The position numbers and the translations under genes were made by a program. DNA of 64,000 nucleotides, from positions 30,766,018 through 30,830,017 of the forward strand of contig CM039510.1 of assembly GCA_022432975.1 (NCBI GenBank), in the 5' to 3' direction. The notes under the pieces are model-generated. The model saw only the letters and a list, made by a program, of their open reading frames with translations, was not told where the DNA came from and searched no databases. Below are positions 52,743 to 63,464 of the stretch, in pieces. The number at the start of each line of letters is the position of its first letter. Within the stretch, counting starts at the first letter, position 1. The DNA comes from Begonia masoniana (Eukaryota; Streptophyta; Magnoliopsida; Cucurbitales; Begoniaceae).

Positions 52743-55001
52743 AATATAATAAAACAAAACGACAGAATGGCTTTGCCATTCTGTAGTTCGTGAGTCGAGC
52801 GCCGAGCGCCGAGGGCCGATCGGAGGAGGGAGCAAGAGGCGACGAACGCCGGCGATTTCTCGCCGTTCTCCGGCCAGACGACGGCGACAAGGAGATTCCG
52901 GCCTGTCTCCGCGCACAAACCCGACCGGTATGGCTCGTTTTTCTCCTCCTTTCGGTTCGGTTTAGGGCTGTGCGTAACGAGCTCGATTGAGCTCCGATCG
53001 CCGGCCATTTTTGGTTGCTTTCAACGTTGCATTGCCGAGCTTAATGCCGGCATAGGTTGCCGAGCAGCATGGTGCTCGGATTGTGCTGGAAACAGGAGAC
53101 CCGAATTAGGGTTTAGGGTTTTCTTAATTGGAAACTTCGATTTTTGGTTAGATTATTCTAATTGAGGGTAGATGTGGTCGATTGGTGATGAAATAGGTGG
53201 AATTTGATGAAAAATTGGAAAAGAGAAATTTTGGGTAAAAGGGGCAGTTCGGGTTTTGCCCTTTTTGACCTAGTTCCGGTTATTTGTTTTAAAATTCCTT
53301 TTGGCAGATTAAAATAGGTTATTAGAGGAGTACGTGGCCGCTGGAATCGTTCGATTCCGATAACCGACGCAAAAGTTACGCGCGTTTGAGTTTCGGGTCG
53401 GTTTTTACCGAACCCAAATTAGTGGCCCATTTAATTAGGTTTTAGTTGGATTAGGCTAGAAATAGTAATTTGAGATGTTTTCACGAAAATAAGAGTTTAG
53501 TTATGCCCGAACGAAATGAGTTAGAGTTTTTGAAGAAATTTTCTTAGCTCGGGATTTCGTTTAGCTTTGAAATGGATGATTTAGATTAATACTAATGACG
53601 TGCTATGAAATGCCTTAGGTAATCCAAGTTCTTCAAGGACGGTGCTCGGCATAGCCAGGACGCCAGGTAAGTGGATGTTAGGCTTCCGGCCCTTAAGGCC
53701 CTACATCGTGTCAACGTTAGGTTTTTCTGTTTTGATGATGATTTTCAGATTGTGGGGATTAATGAGTCGGGTAGCTTAGAATGTTAGTTGTTTGTGAAGT
53801 TCGTTAAGAATAGTATATGTCCATGTACGTAGTGAATTGTTTGATGATATGTTTTGATAATATGTCGTACATAGATTTCTCATGCATCATGTTTTAAAAG
53901 AAAAGTACGAAAATGTTTTAGCATATGATTTCACGATTTAAACGTAGAAACGACAACGATGTAAAACGAAAATGTATAGTGTCTGAGGGAAGTGGTTCAC
54001 CCTTCAGATAAAGATTTATATGTGGAACGTCTAGAGATGGAGAAACTAATCCGCCCTCCATTGGTAGAGGATTACATGTATGTACGATGGAAATGAAATG
54101 AATATGTATGACGAAACGAAACGAAATGAATATGAACGATGAAACGAAATGAAATGATTATGTACGATGAAACTGTAGAAACTGCATATGTTAAGCAAAA
54201 TGTTTTAAATTCATATAGTGCATCCCCTTACTAAGCATTAGGCTTACTGTTTATGTTGCATGATGTAGGTGACAGGTGTGAACTCGATGACAAAGAATAG
54301 GTGGTCGACGGATGGTGCTCGTGGCGACGGGGTGTGTTTTGGTTTGGCTTGACGATCCGATGGTGTGCCCCGAACTGATTTGGTGGCGAATGATGTGAGT
54401 TAGTTTTGTTGGTTAGTAGGTCTACGTGTAGGTTTAATTTGTGAAAGTATCAAAGTGTTTAAGTATGTAGATTAGAGGTTTTGATAGAAAAATGTATGAA
54501 CAGTCGAGTTTTGATGTATATGTAGTAGTAGTAGATTATTTAGAATGTGGAGTTTAAATTTTAGAATTTTACTGGAACTGTTTGGGTATTTTGAACTGTT
54601 TGGTTATTTTAAAACAGGTAAGAATATGCTCGATTTTTAGAGCGATCCACGCAGTTTGTTTTCTTGAGTCTTTCGAAATTATAGGTACTATTAGTGTCGT
54701 GTTTTGATGATCGACGTATGAGCGTTTTGTTTTCATTACTCTTACTTTAATTGTCAGTTGGTTTAAGTCATTAATGGTTTTAGTCTAGTTTTAAATGTTT
54801 TAAAAGTCGAAATGTTTTACGCTTAAAAGTTTAAGGCAAGGTTAGACCCTAAAGGTTGTTAGAGGTGGGTCAATTGTCTAAGTCCGTTTTCTTTTAAAGT
54901 GTTAAGTAAAAATGAAAAAGTTTACGAGAAAATACGAGGGTTTAGGTAATGGTTATGTCACACAAGTCTGTGGCGGCCCTGATCGGGTTGGGGTCGTCAC
55001 A
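52349..55001 (+). mobile_element. 3' LTR of element D
   Basis: 2653 bp, TGTAACATCC to GGGTCGTCACA. Differs from the 5' LTR by scattered substitutions, one fewer copy of the 62-bp unit, and absence of the 327-bp duplication. Confidence 0.93.
53619..54300 (+). promoter_or_regulatory. Conserved LTR intron-like module, 3' LTR of D
   Basis: Same arrangement as in the 5' LTR: intron 53667-54268 (602 nt), CCTACATC 53700-53707 with GATGTAGG 54262-54269, hairpin 54232-54246, open tail to TAG at 54298-54300. Confidence 0.65.
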
Positions 55002-55006
55002 GCGAT

Positions 55007-55862
55007 CGCAGCAGCGACCGATCGCTGCTCCAGTGATCGGTCGCTGCACGCTCTGGATGATTTTTCCAGAGCGCGGCGATCCTTTAGTTGCTCTCTGGAA
55101 ATCTGAAATCCCAGAGAGCAAACTCCATGCACTTCAGCCTACATATGCACTCTAAACACTTCATCAAAACTTAACTCACTTCGCAATTTATCAATCCCAA
55201 CTAAACGGCCTAAACATATATTAAACTTTCGTAAAAATGAACTGCGTGGATACGTTTAAAAATTGACAATCCCTCCTGTTTTAAATTACCACACAGTTAC
55301 AATGAAAACTTTACAAAAGCAGCTTATAAAACCGGTTTCCAAAAACGTTTAAAACATCAAACATAAACTTATCTACTATCAGAGCCAAGCATCCTAAAAT
55401 GTTCTAACTTTATATATATTTTACTCAAAATAACCCAATACCCTCAAAACACCATACATACGTCCCCATTGGTCGGGTTGAGCATCGACTGTGCCAGCAC
55501 ACCCACGCGAGCCATCCTCCTTCAACGGCCTCATTCCTCAGGTGGAGGGATCTCATCCTTACCTGTCTCAAAGTCACCTACACCATACATACACACTATG
55601 AGATAAAAATCTCAGTAAGCTCTATGTAAATGCCTATGCATGATCATGTATGCTCGATGCTATGAAAACAGTCCATGTCAGTTCATATATCAGTACGTGT
55701 CAGTCTATGGTTATCGGAAACGCTCGACAGATAGATAGGGCACGTCCAGCTGTTAGACAGCCCACACCATCTAAAGGGAGGGAAACCCGCTCACCACGGA
55801 ACGCCAGGTCTGAACCTCATCCCCGATAACCCCATGTCATGGTTGTTTACTATGATACTTTA
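55007..55862 (-). mobile_element. Right LTR of element G, segment 2
   Basis: Matches the left LTR from about 39187 to 40030. Contains the acceptor half of G's module: CCTACACC 55577-55584, hairpin 55599-55614, and the acid-rich tail to 55531. Confidence 0.9.
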
Positions 55863-56814
55863 TGTAACACCCGAGAATTTTCTTTTGCATGCGTAACTTA
55901 TGATTAGACATACTAGGAGGGTTTAGTTATTCTAGGGTGTTGTTTTGTTTTGAAGTGTATTAGAAGAAGTGAAATTGGAGAGTTTGACAAGTCCAACTTA
56001 TTTGATTGGTGGAGAGGTGGAGAAGTGAGGTTTGAAAAGTCTAACACTTTATACCAATTTGACTTAGTAAAATTGGTTGAATTAATGGTGTTTTATGGAT
56101 GACTTTGGCGTTGAATTTAAAGAGAGTAAGTGAGAGAGAGAGTTTGAAATGTCAAACTTTTGGGATTGGTTGAAATTGGTGTTTGAAAGTCAAACAACCA
56201 ATGGTAAAATTGTGTGAATGAATGAATAAAATAATGGTGAATTTTGGTATCTTTGGCGTTGGAAATGCAATGGGAATGAAGGGCTTTGTGGTAATTTACT
56301 TGGAGTTATTAATTGATTATTAATTAAAGGATTTAAAAAGAGAGAAAGATAGATTTTTTTCATTCATTTTCTCCCTCTTCTTCGTGCTTCTCTCTCATTC
56401 CTCCATAGCCGATCCTTGCCTCCCTCTTTCTTCCTTTCTTCATCAAGGTAAGTTTAATTGGGTTTTTATTTATATGCATGTGGATGAAGTTTGTGAGTGC
56501 TTTGAAAGGATTTGGTTGAGTTTTGTGGATGTTTGAAAACCTAGGGTTAGGGATTCCGAATTTTGACTTCTAATTGGTTGTTTTTCTTCTAATTTGGTGG
56601 ATTTGGTTGTTGAATGGATAGATTAGGTGGTTAGGAGGTTAGATTGAAGATTTGAAAGTAATTGGTAAAAACCCGATTTTATACATTGCTGGCCGATTCT
56701 GTATTTGTGAAATCTGGATTGGTTAAGTGATTTATTTGGTTGATTTAAGCATTTCAATGGATAGTAGACGTGTAGAGCTTTCCGAGTTGGGGTGGCACGT
56801 CGAAATCCGTTGTA

Positions 56815-57312
56815 GTTTTAGTTTTAGTTTTAGTTTTAGTTTTAGTTTTAGTTTTAGTTTTAGTTTTAGTTTTAGTTTTAGTTTTAGTTTTAGTTTTAGT
56901 TTTAGTTTTAGTTTTAGTTTTAGTTTTAGTTTTAGTTTTAGTTTTAGTTTTAGTTTTAGTTTTAGTTTTAGTTTTAGTTTTAGTTTTAGTTTTAGTTTTA
57001 GTTTTAGTTTTAGTTTTAGTTTTAGTTTTAGTTTTAGTTTTAGTTTTAGTTTTAGTTTTAGTTTTAGTTTTAGTTTTAGTTTTAGTTTTAGTTTTAGTTT
57101 TAGTTTTAGTTTTAGTTTTAGTTTTAGTTTTAGTTTTAGTTTTAGTTTTAGTTTTAGTTTTAGTTTTAGTTTTAGTTTTAGTTTTAGTTTTAGTTTTAGT
57201 TTTAGTTTTAGTTTTAGTTTTAGTTTTAGTTTTAGTTTTAGTTTTAGTTTTAGTTTTAGTTTTAGTTTTAGTTTTAGTTTTAGTTTTAGTTTTAGTTTTA
57301 GTTTTAGTTTTA
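56815..57312. repeat. Perfect hexamer tract (GTTTTA)83
   Basis: 498 bp, exactly 83 copies, inside LTR E. A native short run of TTTTAG (57908-57935) at the equivalent place after the second LTR copy is the likely seed. Confidence 0.97.
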
Positions 57313-57991
57313 ATTATAATTAAAGGATTTAAAAGAGAGAAAGATAGATTTTTTTCATTCATTTTCTCCCTCTTCTTCGTGCTTCTCTCTCATTCCTCCA
57401 TAGCCGATCCTTGCCTCCCTCTTTCTTCCTTTCTTCAAGTGATTTCAAGGTAAGTTTAATGGGTTTTTATTTATATGCATGTGGATGAAGTTTGTGAGTG
57501 CTTTGAAAGGATTTGGTTGAGTTTTGTGGATGTTTGAAAACCTAGGGTTAGGGATTCCGAATTTTGACTTCTAATTGGTTGTTTTTCTTCTAATTTGGTG
57601 GATTTGGTTGTTGAATGGATAGATTAGGTGGTTAGGAGGTTAGATTGAAGATTTGAAAGTAAATTGGTAAAAACCCGATTTTATACATCCGATTCTGTAT
57701 TTGTGAAATCTGGATTGGTTAAGTGATTTATTTGGTTGATTTAAGCATTTCAATGGATAGTAGACGTGTAGAGCTTTCCGAGTTGGGGTGGCACGTCGAA
57801 ATCCGTTGAAAAACGAGGAAGTTATGGCCGTTTAAAGTTGGACGTCGGTAATTTGTACAAAAACCGGGTTTAGGTGTTTAGATGTGAGAGTTGTTTAGTT
57901 GTTGGTTAGTTTTAGTTTTAGTTTTAGTTTTAGTTAGAAAATCTTTTAGAGTTTATTGAAAGCTTATCGATTTGAGTTTCCGTGATTTTAG

Positions 57992-58696
57992 GTCGTCGGA
58001 CGAGTGATTTGGACGGTAATTGGACAAGTGATTTGGACGAGCATTCAGGTAAGTAGTGGTAGCTATCCCTTCGCCTTTGGGCCTACACCATAAAACGGTA
58101 GGGTTGTCTATTTCGGGTTGCGTTGTGTTGTTGATTCGTGTGGTTTAGCATATTTGAAGCATGCATCATGTATAGCACGCTAGGTACGGTTAATAGCATT
58201 GGTTGGCATTGTGAGCATAAATGTAAGCAATTAAAGGTAATTGTATTTGCATCTCAAATAGGGTGCCTTGTCGGGCTGGGTTGCTGGTAGTAGCACCCCG
58301 AGGGGAACTCTATGAGAGGTGACCGGCTAAAACTAGAATCCTGAATAGGGTGCCTCGTCGGGCTGGGTTGCTGGTAGTAGCACCCCGAGGGGACCTCTAT
58401 GATGGATGATTGGCAAAACATGGAATTCTGAATAGTGGGCCTTGTCGGGCTGGGTTGCTGGTAGTAGCACCCCGAGGGGACCTCTATGAAGAATTAAAGC
58501 AAAGAACAGCAAATTAAAGCAATGAACAGCAAATAAGCATAACTGAGTGATAGAAACTGCATTGTGTTAGGTTGATTGCATCGGGTTGTCGCATGTGTAT
58601 GCCCTACTTGCTAAGCATTAGGCTTATGTTTTTGTGTTCTGTGGTGTAGGTGACGGAGCATTCTCAGGTGAGCTCGAGAGTGAGGATCAGGACTAG
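57992..58696 (+). promoter_or_regulatory. Conserved LTR intron-like module in LTR E
   Basis: Putative exon 57992-58048 (57 nt, open), donor CAG|GTAAGT, intron 58049-58649 (601 nt), acceptor GGTGTAG|G. CCTACACC 58082-58089 pairs with GGTGTAGG 58643-58650. Hairpin TAAGCATTAGGCTTA at 58612-58626 after CTTGC. The tail reads DGAFSGELESEDQD then TAG at 58694-58696. An upstream donor ATCAAG|GTAAGT is at 56447 and, in the duplicate, 57449. Confidence 0.65.
58252..58490 (+). repeat. Three tandem copies of an about 90-bp structured unit in LTR E intron
   Basis: Each copy has GGGCTGGGTTGCTGGTAG then TAGCACCCCGAGGGG. GGGTGC and GCACCC in the same unit can pair, enclosing the conserved GC-rich part. Copies start at about 58258, 58348 and 58437. 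Confidence 0.85.
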
Positions 58697-59212
58697 GAGC
58701 AGTCGGGGATCCACGGAGCTCGCCGGTGCAGGCTATTTGTCGGGGCGCTTCGACCTGATTCTTGGGGGTATTTTGGTAGTTGATTGAGTAGTTATGTTTT
58801 GTGGTGGATTTTTGGTTGGAGTTGGTGGTTGTATGTCTATTTTGTGGTTTGATATTTGGGGTGTGAATTGTATGGGAGTTTTGGGTTTTGTGGTGGATTT
58901 GTATGGATTTTTATTTTGTATTTGAAGATATTTTGATTAGTTTAGTTAGTATGGTTTGATATTTATGGAATTAGGTGATACTGGTTGGAATTGTGATTTT
59001 AAATGTGTTTGTTTTTCAGGTTTTGGATTTTAAACTTTTAGCCGTTATATTGCCGAATTTTTTTTAAATCAATAACGTCGGGTTACTTTCGCTGTTTTTA
59101 TTATTAATCGTTTTAAATCGAAAATTCTACGAAAATTGTTTAAACAATGTTTTAAACGCGGGGTTGGTTAGCAAAGTAGCGTACCGAGCCAGGTCGGGTT
59201 CGGGGCGTTACA

Positions 59213-59265
59213 CTTGCCTTTACATGCATGTTCTTTTCATGAAATCCGGGCGTAAGTTCATTTTC
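59213..59265 (-). mobile_element. Right LTR of element G, segment 3
   Basis: 53 bp matching 40031-40083 of the left LTR, trapped between LTRs E and F. Confidence 0.85.
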
Positions 59266-59899
59266 TGTGACGACCCAAAACCGAACCCGATCGGGGTTCG
59301 AGATCGGAGCCGTCACTCCGGACAGTTGACGGAAAACGGTGACTATTTTTTTTTTAAACGGAGATGCAGGAAACGGTAGACAACGACATTGGAATCGGAT
59401 CCCAGAAATGCATGGCAGAATTAAAACGGGAAGACATATTAATATTGAAAACAGTCTTCACACTTAAATGACAGAATCAAAACAGAAAACATGGTATAAG
59501 GCTGGCGAAGGATGTGAAATAAAATTGAACGGAATATGGCGGAAGACTAAATTTAAAAAGGCAGAAATCAGAAGAAGTAAACAGTGGGTGACGTCAGCCG
59601 GAAGAGGAGATGACGTCAGCCGGAAGACGCAGTAAGCAACTGTGAAATAACTGGGCGGAAGACTAAACTTTACGGGCAGCGGTGAAATGAAAGTTTCTGA
59701 AGACAGTGAACCAAACGGGCAGCGGGCAGCGGTGGACTCGAATAAGACAAAAGATGCACAGTGATCGCCGGTGGATGTCGAATACGACAAAACAGCTGAT
59801 GTCAGACGGTAGATGTAATTGCAAAGGCAGAAATAGAGATGACGTCAATCGGCAGATGCAGACATTGAACCAAATTGGCAGAAGTTGATGACGTCAGCC

Positions 59900-61510
59900 G
59901 GTAGATGGATGACGTCAACCGGTAGATGTGGATGACGTCATCGGAAGGTAAAGGCAAAAGATGAAGTCGGAATGTGTGATGACGTCACCAGAAGATGTGA
60001 TGTCGTCACCAGAAGATGTGATGACGTCACCAGAAGATGTGATGACGTCATCGGAAGGTAAAGGCAAAAGATGAAGTCGGAATGTGTGATGACGTCACCA
60101 GAAGATGTGATGACGTCACCAGAAGATGTGATGACGTCACCAGAAGATGTGATGACGTCACCAGAAGATGTGATGACGTCACCAGAAGATGTGATGACGT
60201 CACCAGAAGATGTGATGACGTCACCAGAAGATGTGATGACGTCACCAGAAGATGTGATGACGTCACCAGAAGATGTGATGACGTCACCAGAAGATGTGAT
60301 GACGTCACCAGAAGATGTGATGACGTCACCAGAAGATGTGATGACGTCACCAGAAGATGTGATGACGTCACCAGAAGATGTGATGACGTCACCAGAAGAT
60401 GTGATGACGTCACCAGAAGATGTGATGACGTCACCAGAAGATGTGATGACGTCACCAGAAGATGTGATGACGTCACCAGAAGATGTGATGACGTCACCAG
60501 AAGATGTGATGACGTCACCAGAAGATGTGATGACGTCACCAGAAGATGTGATGACGTCACCAGAAGATGTGATGACGTCACCAGAAGATGTGATGACGTC
60601 ACCAGAAGATGTGATGACGTCACCAGAAGATGTGATGACGTCACCAGAAGATGTGATGACGTCACCAGAAGATGTGATGACGTCACCAGAAGATGTGATG
60701 ACGTCACCAGAAGATGTGATGACGTCACCAGAAGATGTGATGACGTCACCAGAAGATGTGATGACGTCACCAGAAGATGTGATGACGTCATCGGAAGGTA
60801 AAGGCAAAAGATGAAGTCGGAATGTGTGATGACGTCACCAGAAGATGTGATGACGTCACCAGAAGATGTGATGACGTCACCAGAAGATGTGATGACGTCA
60901 CCAGAAGATGTGATGACGTCACCAGAAGATGTGATGACGTCACCAGAAGATGTGATGACGTCACCAGAAGATGTGATGACGTCACCAGAAGATGTGATGA
61001 CGTCACCAGAAGATGTGATGACGTCACCAGAAGATGTGATGACGTCACCAGAAGATGTGATGACGTCACCAGAAGATGTGATGACGTCACCAGAAGATGT
61101 GATGACGTCACCAGAAGATGTGATGACGTCACCAGAAGATGTGATGACGTCACCAGAAGATGTGATGACGTCACCAGAAGATGTGATGACGTCACCAGAA
61201 GATGTGATGACGTCACCAGAAGATGTGATGACGTCACCAGAAGATGTGATGACGTCACCAGAAGATGTGATGACGTCACCAGAAGATGTGATGACGTCAC
61301 CAGAAGATGTGATGACGTCACCAGAAGATGTGATGACGTCACCAGAAGATGTGATGACGTCACCAGAAGATGTGATGACGTCACCAGAAGATGTGATGAC
61401 GTCACCAGAAGATGTGATGACGTCACCAGAAGATGTGATGACGTCACCAGAAGATGTGATGACGTCACCAGAAGATGTGATGACGTCACCAGAAGATGTG
61501 ATGTAACGTC
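59900..61510. repeat. 21-bp tandem array with perfect TGACGTCA palindromes, about 70 copies
   Basis: Unit contains TGACGTCACCAGAAGATG plus three bases (period 21). Three blocks of 3, 33 and 32 units are each introduced by the same spacer (TCGGAAGGTAAAGGCAAAAG then ATGAAGTCGGAATGTG), at 59941, 60051 and 60791, making a higher-order repeat. Edge copies read TGACGTCATCGGMAGA. One unit has TGTCGTCA. Open frames on both strands (for example MTSPEDV repeats) only reflect 21 being a multiple of three. Confidence 0.97.
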
Positions 61511-62136
61511 ATCGGCAGAAGGTGATGACGTCATCGGAAGATGGATGACGTCAATCGGAAGAAACAGACAATAAACAGAATAGGCAGGAGGAAAGCCTAT
61601 AACAGAACTACTATTTGGCGGTAGATGCAACTAAGGAAAAATGTGAACAGTGACTACCGACAGAAAACCCCAAAACAGAAGGTATAAAGGTTTCAAACCT
61701 TCAAAACCCGATTTCAAAACAAAGTTCTGAATCATGCTCTACAAGTGACAGCGGTTCAAGAAAACAAACTGCATGGATGACTCTAAAACTCAAAACCATC
61801 CATGCATGACCTGAAAAGGGAGAACTCAAGCAGTTCCAGAATGTTTTCAAAACATTTCAAGGCATTAATACAGAATATTTCAGAAGGCAACTATCAACTG
61901 TCAACAGAGATTTAAAACTTGGGCATCAGAACTGATACATTATATATATATCCAACAGAATCTCCTACAGAGTTTTTAAAGCAGAACACAGAACTTTAAC
62001 AGAGTTTTAAAACGAATACCACAGGATTCCAAGAGAGTTTACGGACACTAACTTTACTTTGAAAACTAAAACTTAAACCTCGGGACAGAAAATAATGTCT
62101 GACTGCAGCATCCACCCCATGAGCTCGAACCACCCT

Positions 62137-62820
62137 CTACATTAGGTCATCATTTTGAGGAATAAGATCCTCGGTTTCTGATGCAGTACCTACATCAGAG
62201 AGTTCACCTATGAGTCTAAAACTCAGTAAGAACATATTATAAATGCAGTGATGCAAAATGCTATGCATGCGGTTTTCAGAATACAGTGGCAGAGCAGAAC
62301 TTTACGTTTCAGTGGCAGAGGGGTATAAGTGGGGCTTATAGGGGAACTGGCAACAGAAGGTGTACTATCAGGCACGGCAGTTTTCAGATTCCCAGGGAAG
62401 GATAAAACCAGAGGGTCCTTGCCAGGGACAATATTTTCAGATTCCTAGGGAGGGATAAAACCAGAGGGCCAGTCCCCGTCCCGCACTTAACCAATACATT
62501 ACAGACAGTCAGATTTTATCTTGTTTAGTTTCAAACAGTGTACAAAAAACAGTTTTGCATGAGCTTTCAGAAAATCGTGTATGCATGAACATTCACAGTG
62601 CTTACAGTTAATACAGCAGACAACAGAAATAACAAAACATACTATGAAGAAGAATACAGACAACTCAGAACATAATCTATACTCTTTCTACCCAGAACAA
62701 CCCGACAGAACAGAAAACCTAGTACCTCCGTGATGTAGGGCCTTAAGGGTCGATCCTACAGTATGAACTTACCTGTTTTCTGGAGAGTTGAAAACTTGGA
62801 TGTTTCTGGAAAACTTGGAC
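62137..62820 (-). promoter_or_regulatory. Conserved LTR intron-like module in LTR F
   Basis: Putative exon 62773-62820 (48 nt, open), donor CAG|GTAAGT at plus 62772, intron 62190-62772 (583 nt), acceptor GATGTAG|G. CCTACATC 62189-62196 pairs with GATGTAGG 62732-62739. Hairpin TGAGTCTAAAACTCA at 62211-62225 preceded in sense by CTTAC. The tail reads TASETEDLIPQNDDLM then TAG (62137-62139). A further upstream donor AAAG|GTGAGC (plus 63030) pairs with acceptor CTACAG|G (plus 62821), a 210-nt first intron. Confidence 0.65.
62385..62480. repeat. Two imperfect copies of a 57-bp unit in LTR F intron
   Basis: TTTTCAGATTCCYAGGGA and GGATAAAACCAGAGGG occur at about 62383 and 62440. Same position in the module as the structured repeats in D and E. 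Confidence 0.75.
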
Positions 62821-63464
62821 CTGTAGTATGTATGTACAGAATTTAATCACGCTACAAATGCTAACTAGAATCATGTAGAATATGCAGCAAACACATTTCA
62901 ACTCTTTAGAAAACACAACAATGTGTTTTTATCCAAAAGCAGTGAGTTTTCACCAAATACCGAAACCCTAAACTTCGGTAAAAACTCACATTAAACTTGT
63001 CCAAACTTGTTAGCATTAAAAGACGCTCACCTTTGCTGAAGAGAACGGAGATATGCTGGGAAACAAAGTGTGGAAGTTTTGTTTTAATCGCCTGGAAGAG
63101 AGAAAGCCGAGAGAGATGGGAGGAAGCAGAGAAGTGAATGAAAACTCACGTAGGAGGATGAACTTAGCTTCCTCAACAAGTTACCACTTGGCAAACATCC
63201 ATTGGCTTACTCCCACCAACTTTAATTTCTCTCCAATTTACCCTCCGATGCATTACAAACTAAATGTCTTGTCTAGTTACATATTAGTTTGGCTCTCCAA
63301 TTGAATTTGTTGCATAAATTCATCAATCCGTTTTCTCTGAACATTCACTTTATTTCTGTAAGGTATTATAACACTTTAATAAAATTACGCATTTTAATAA
63401 CAACCAATATATTCCATTTAATAGTTTGCGGCATAATTTACATGGCAAAATGCCGGATGTTACA

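Larger units (their letters stand above)
46240..55006 (+). mobile_element. Element D: complete Ty3/gypsy-type element lacking a pol frame
   Basis: 5' LTR 46245-49262, internal 49263-52348, 3' LTR 52349-55001, target duplication GCGAT at 46240-46244 and 55002-55006. iMet PBS follows the 5' LTR and PPT precedes the 3' LTR. LTRs look over 99% identical in their shared parts, so insertion is recent, yet the 3.1 kb interior retains only a gag start and zinc knuckles. This fits a non-autonomous element mobilised by a related autonomous copy. Confidence 0.93.
55863..59212 (+). mobile_element. LTR E: solo LTR, no target duplication
   Basis: 3350 bp, TGTAACACCCGAG to CGGGGCGTTACA, in plus sense. Comparison with G's left LTR shows a clean insertion between CTTTA and CTTGCC with no repeated flank, so it may have arisen by recombination. 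A segment of about 490 bp occurs twice (56318-56808 and 57315-57807) around an 83-copy hexamer. No internal region, PBS or PPT is attached. Confidence 0.85.
59266..63464 (-). mobile_element. LTR F: solo LTR with TGACGTCA array
   Basis: 4199 bp. Sense ends TGTAACATCCGGC and GGGTCGTCACA. Against the left LTR of G, about 32 bp of target are missing at the insertion site and no target duplication is seen. It contains the conserved module (62137-62820) and, downstream in sense, a large 21-bp repeat array. No internal region is attached. Confidence 0.85.

Noticed and set aside
55863..59212. Five-bp target duplication for LTR E
   Set aside because: Left flank CTTTA and right flank CTTGC do not match, and the uninterrupted left LTR of G shows no repeated bases.
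59938..61630. Repeat proteins on both strands (MTSPEDV, VTSSHLL and others)
   Set aside because: The 21-bp period keeps several frames open on both strands at once; no promoter, start context or non-repeat domain.
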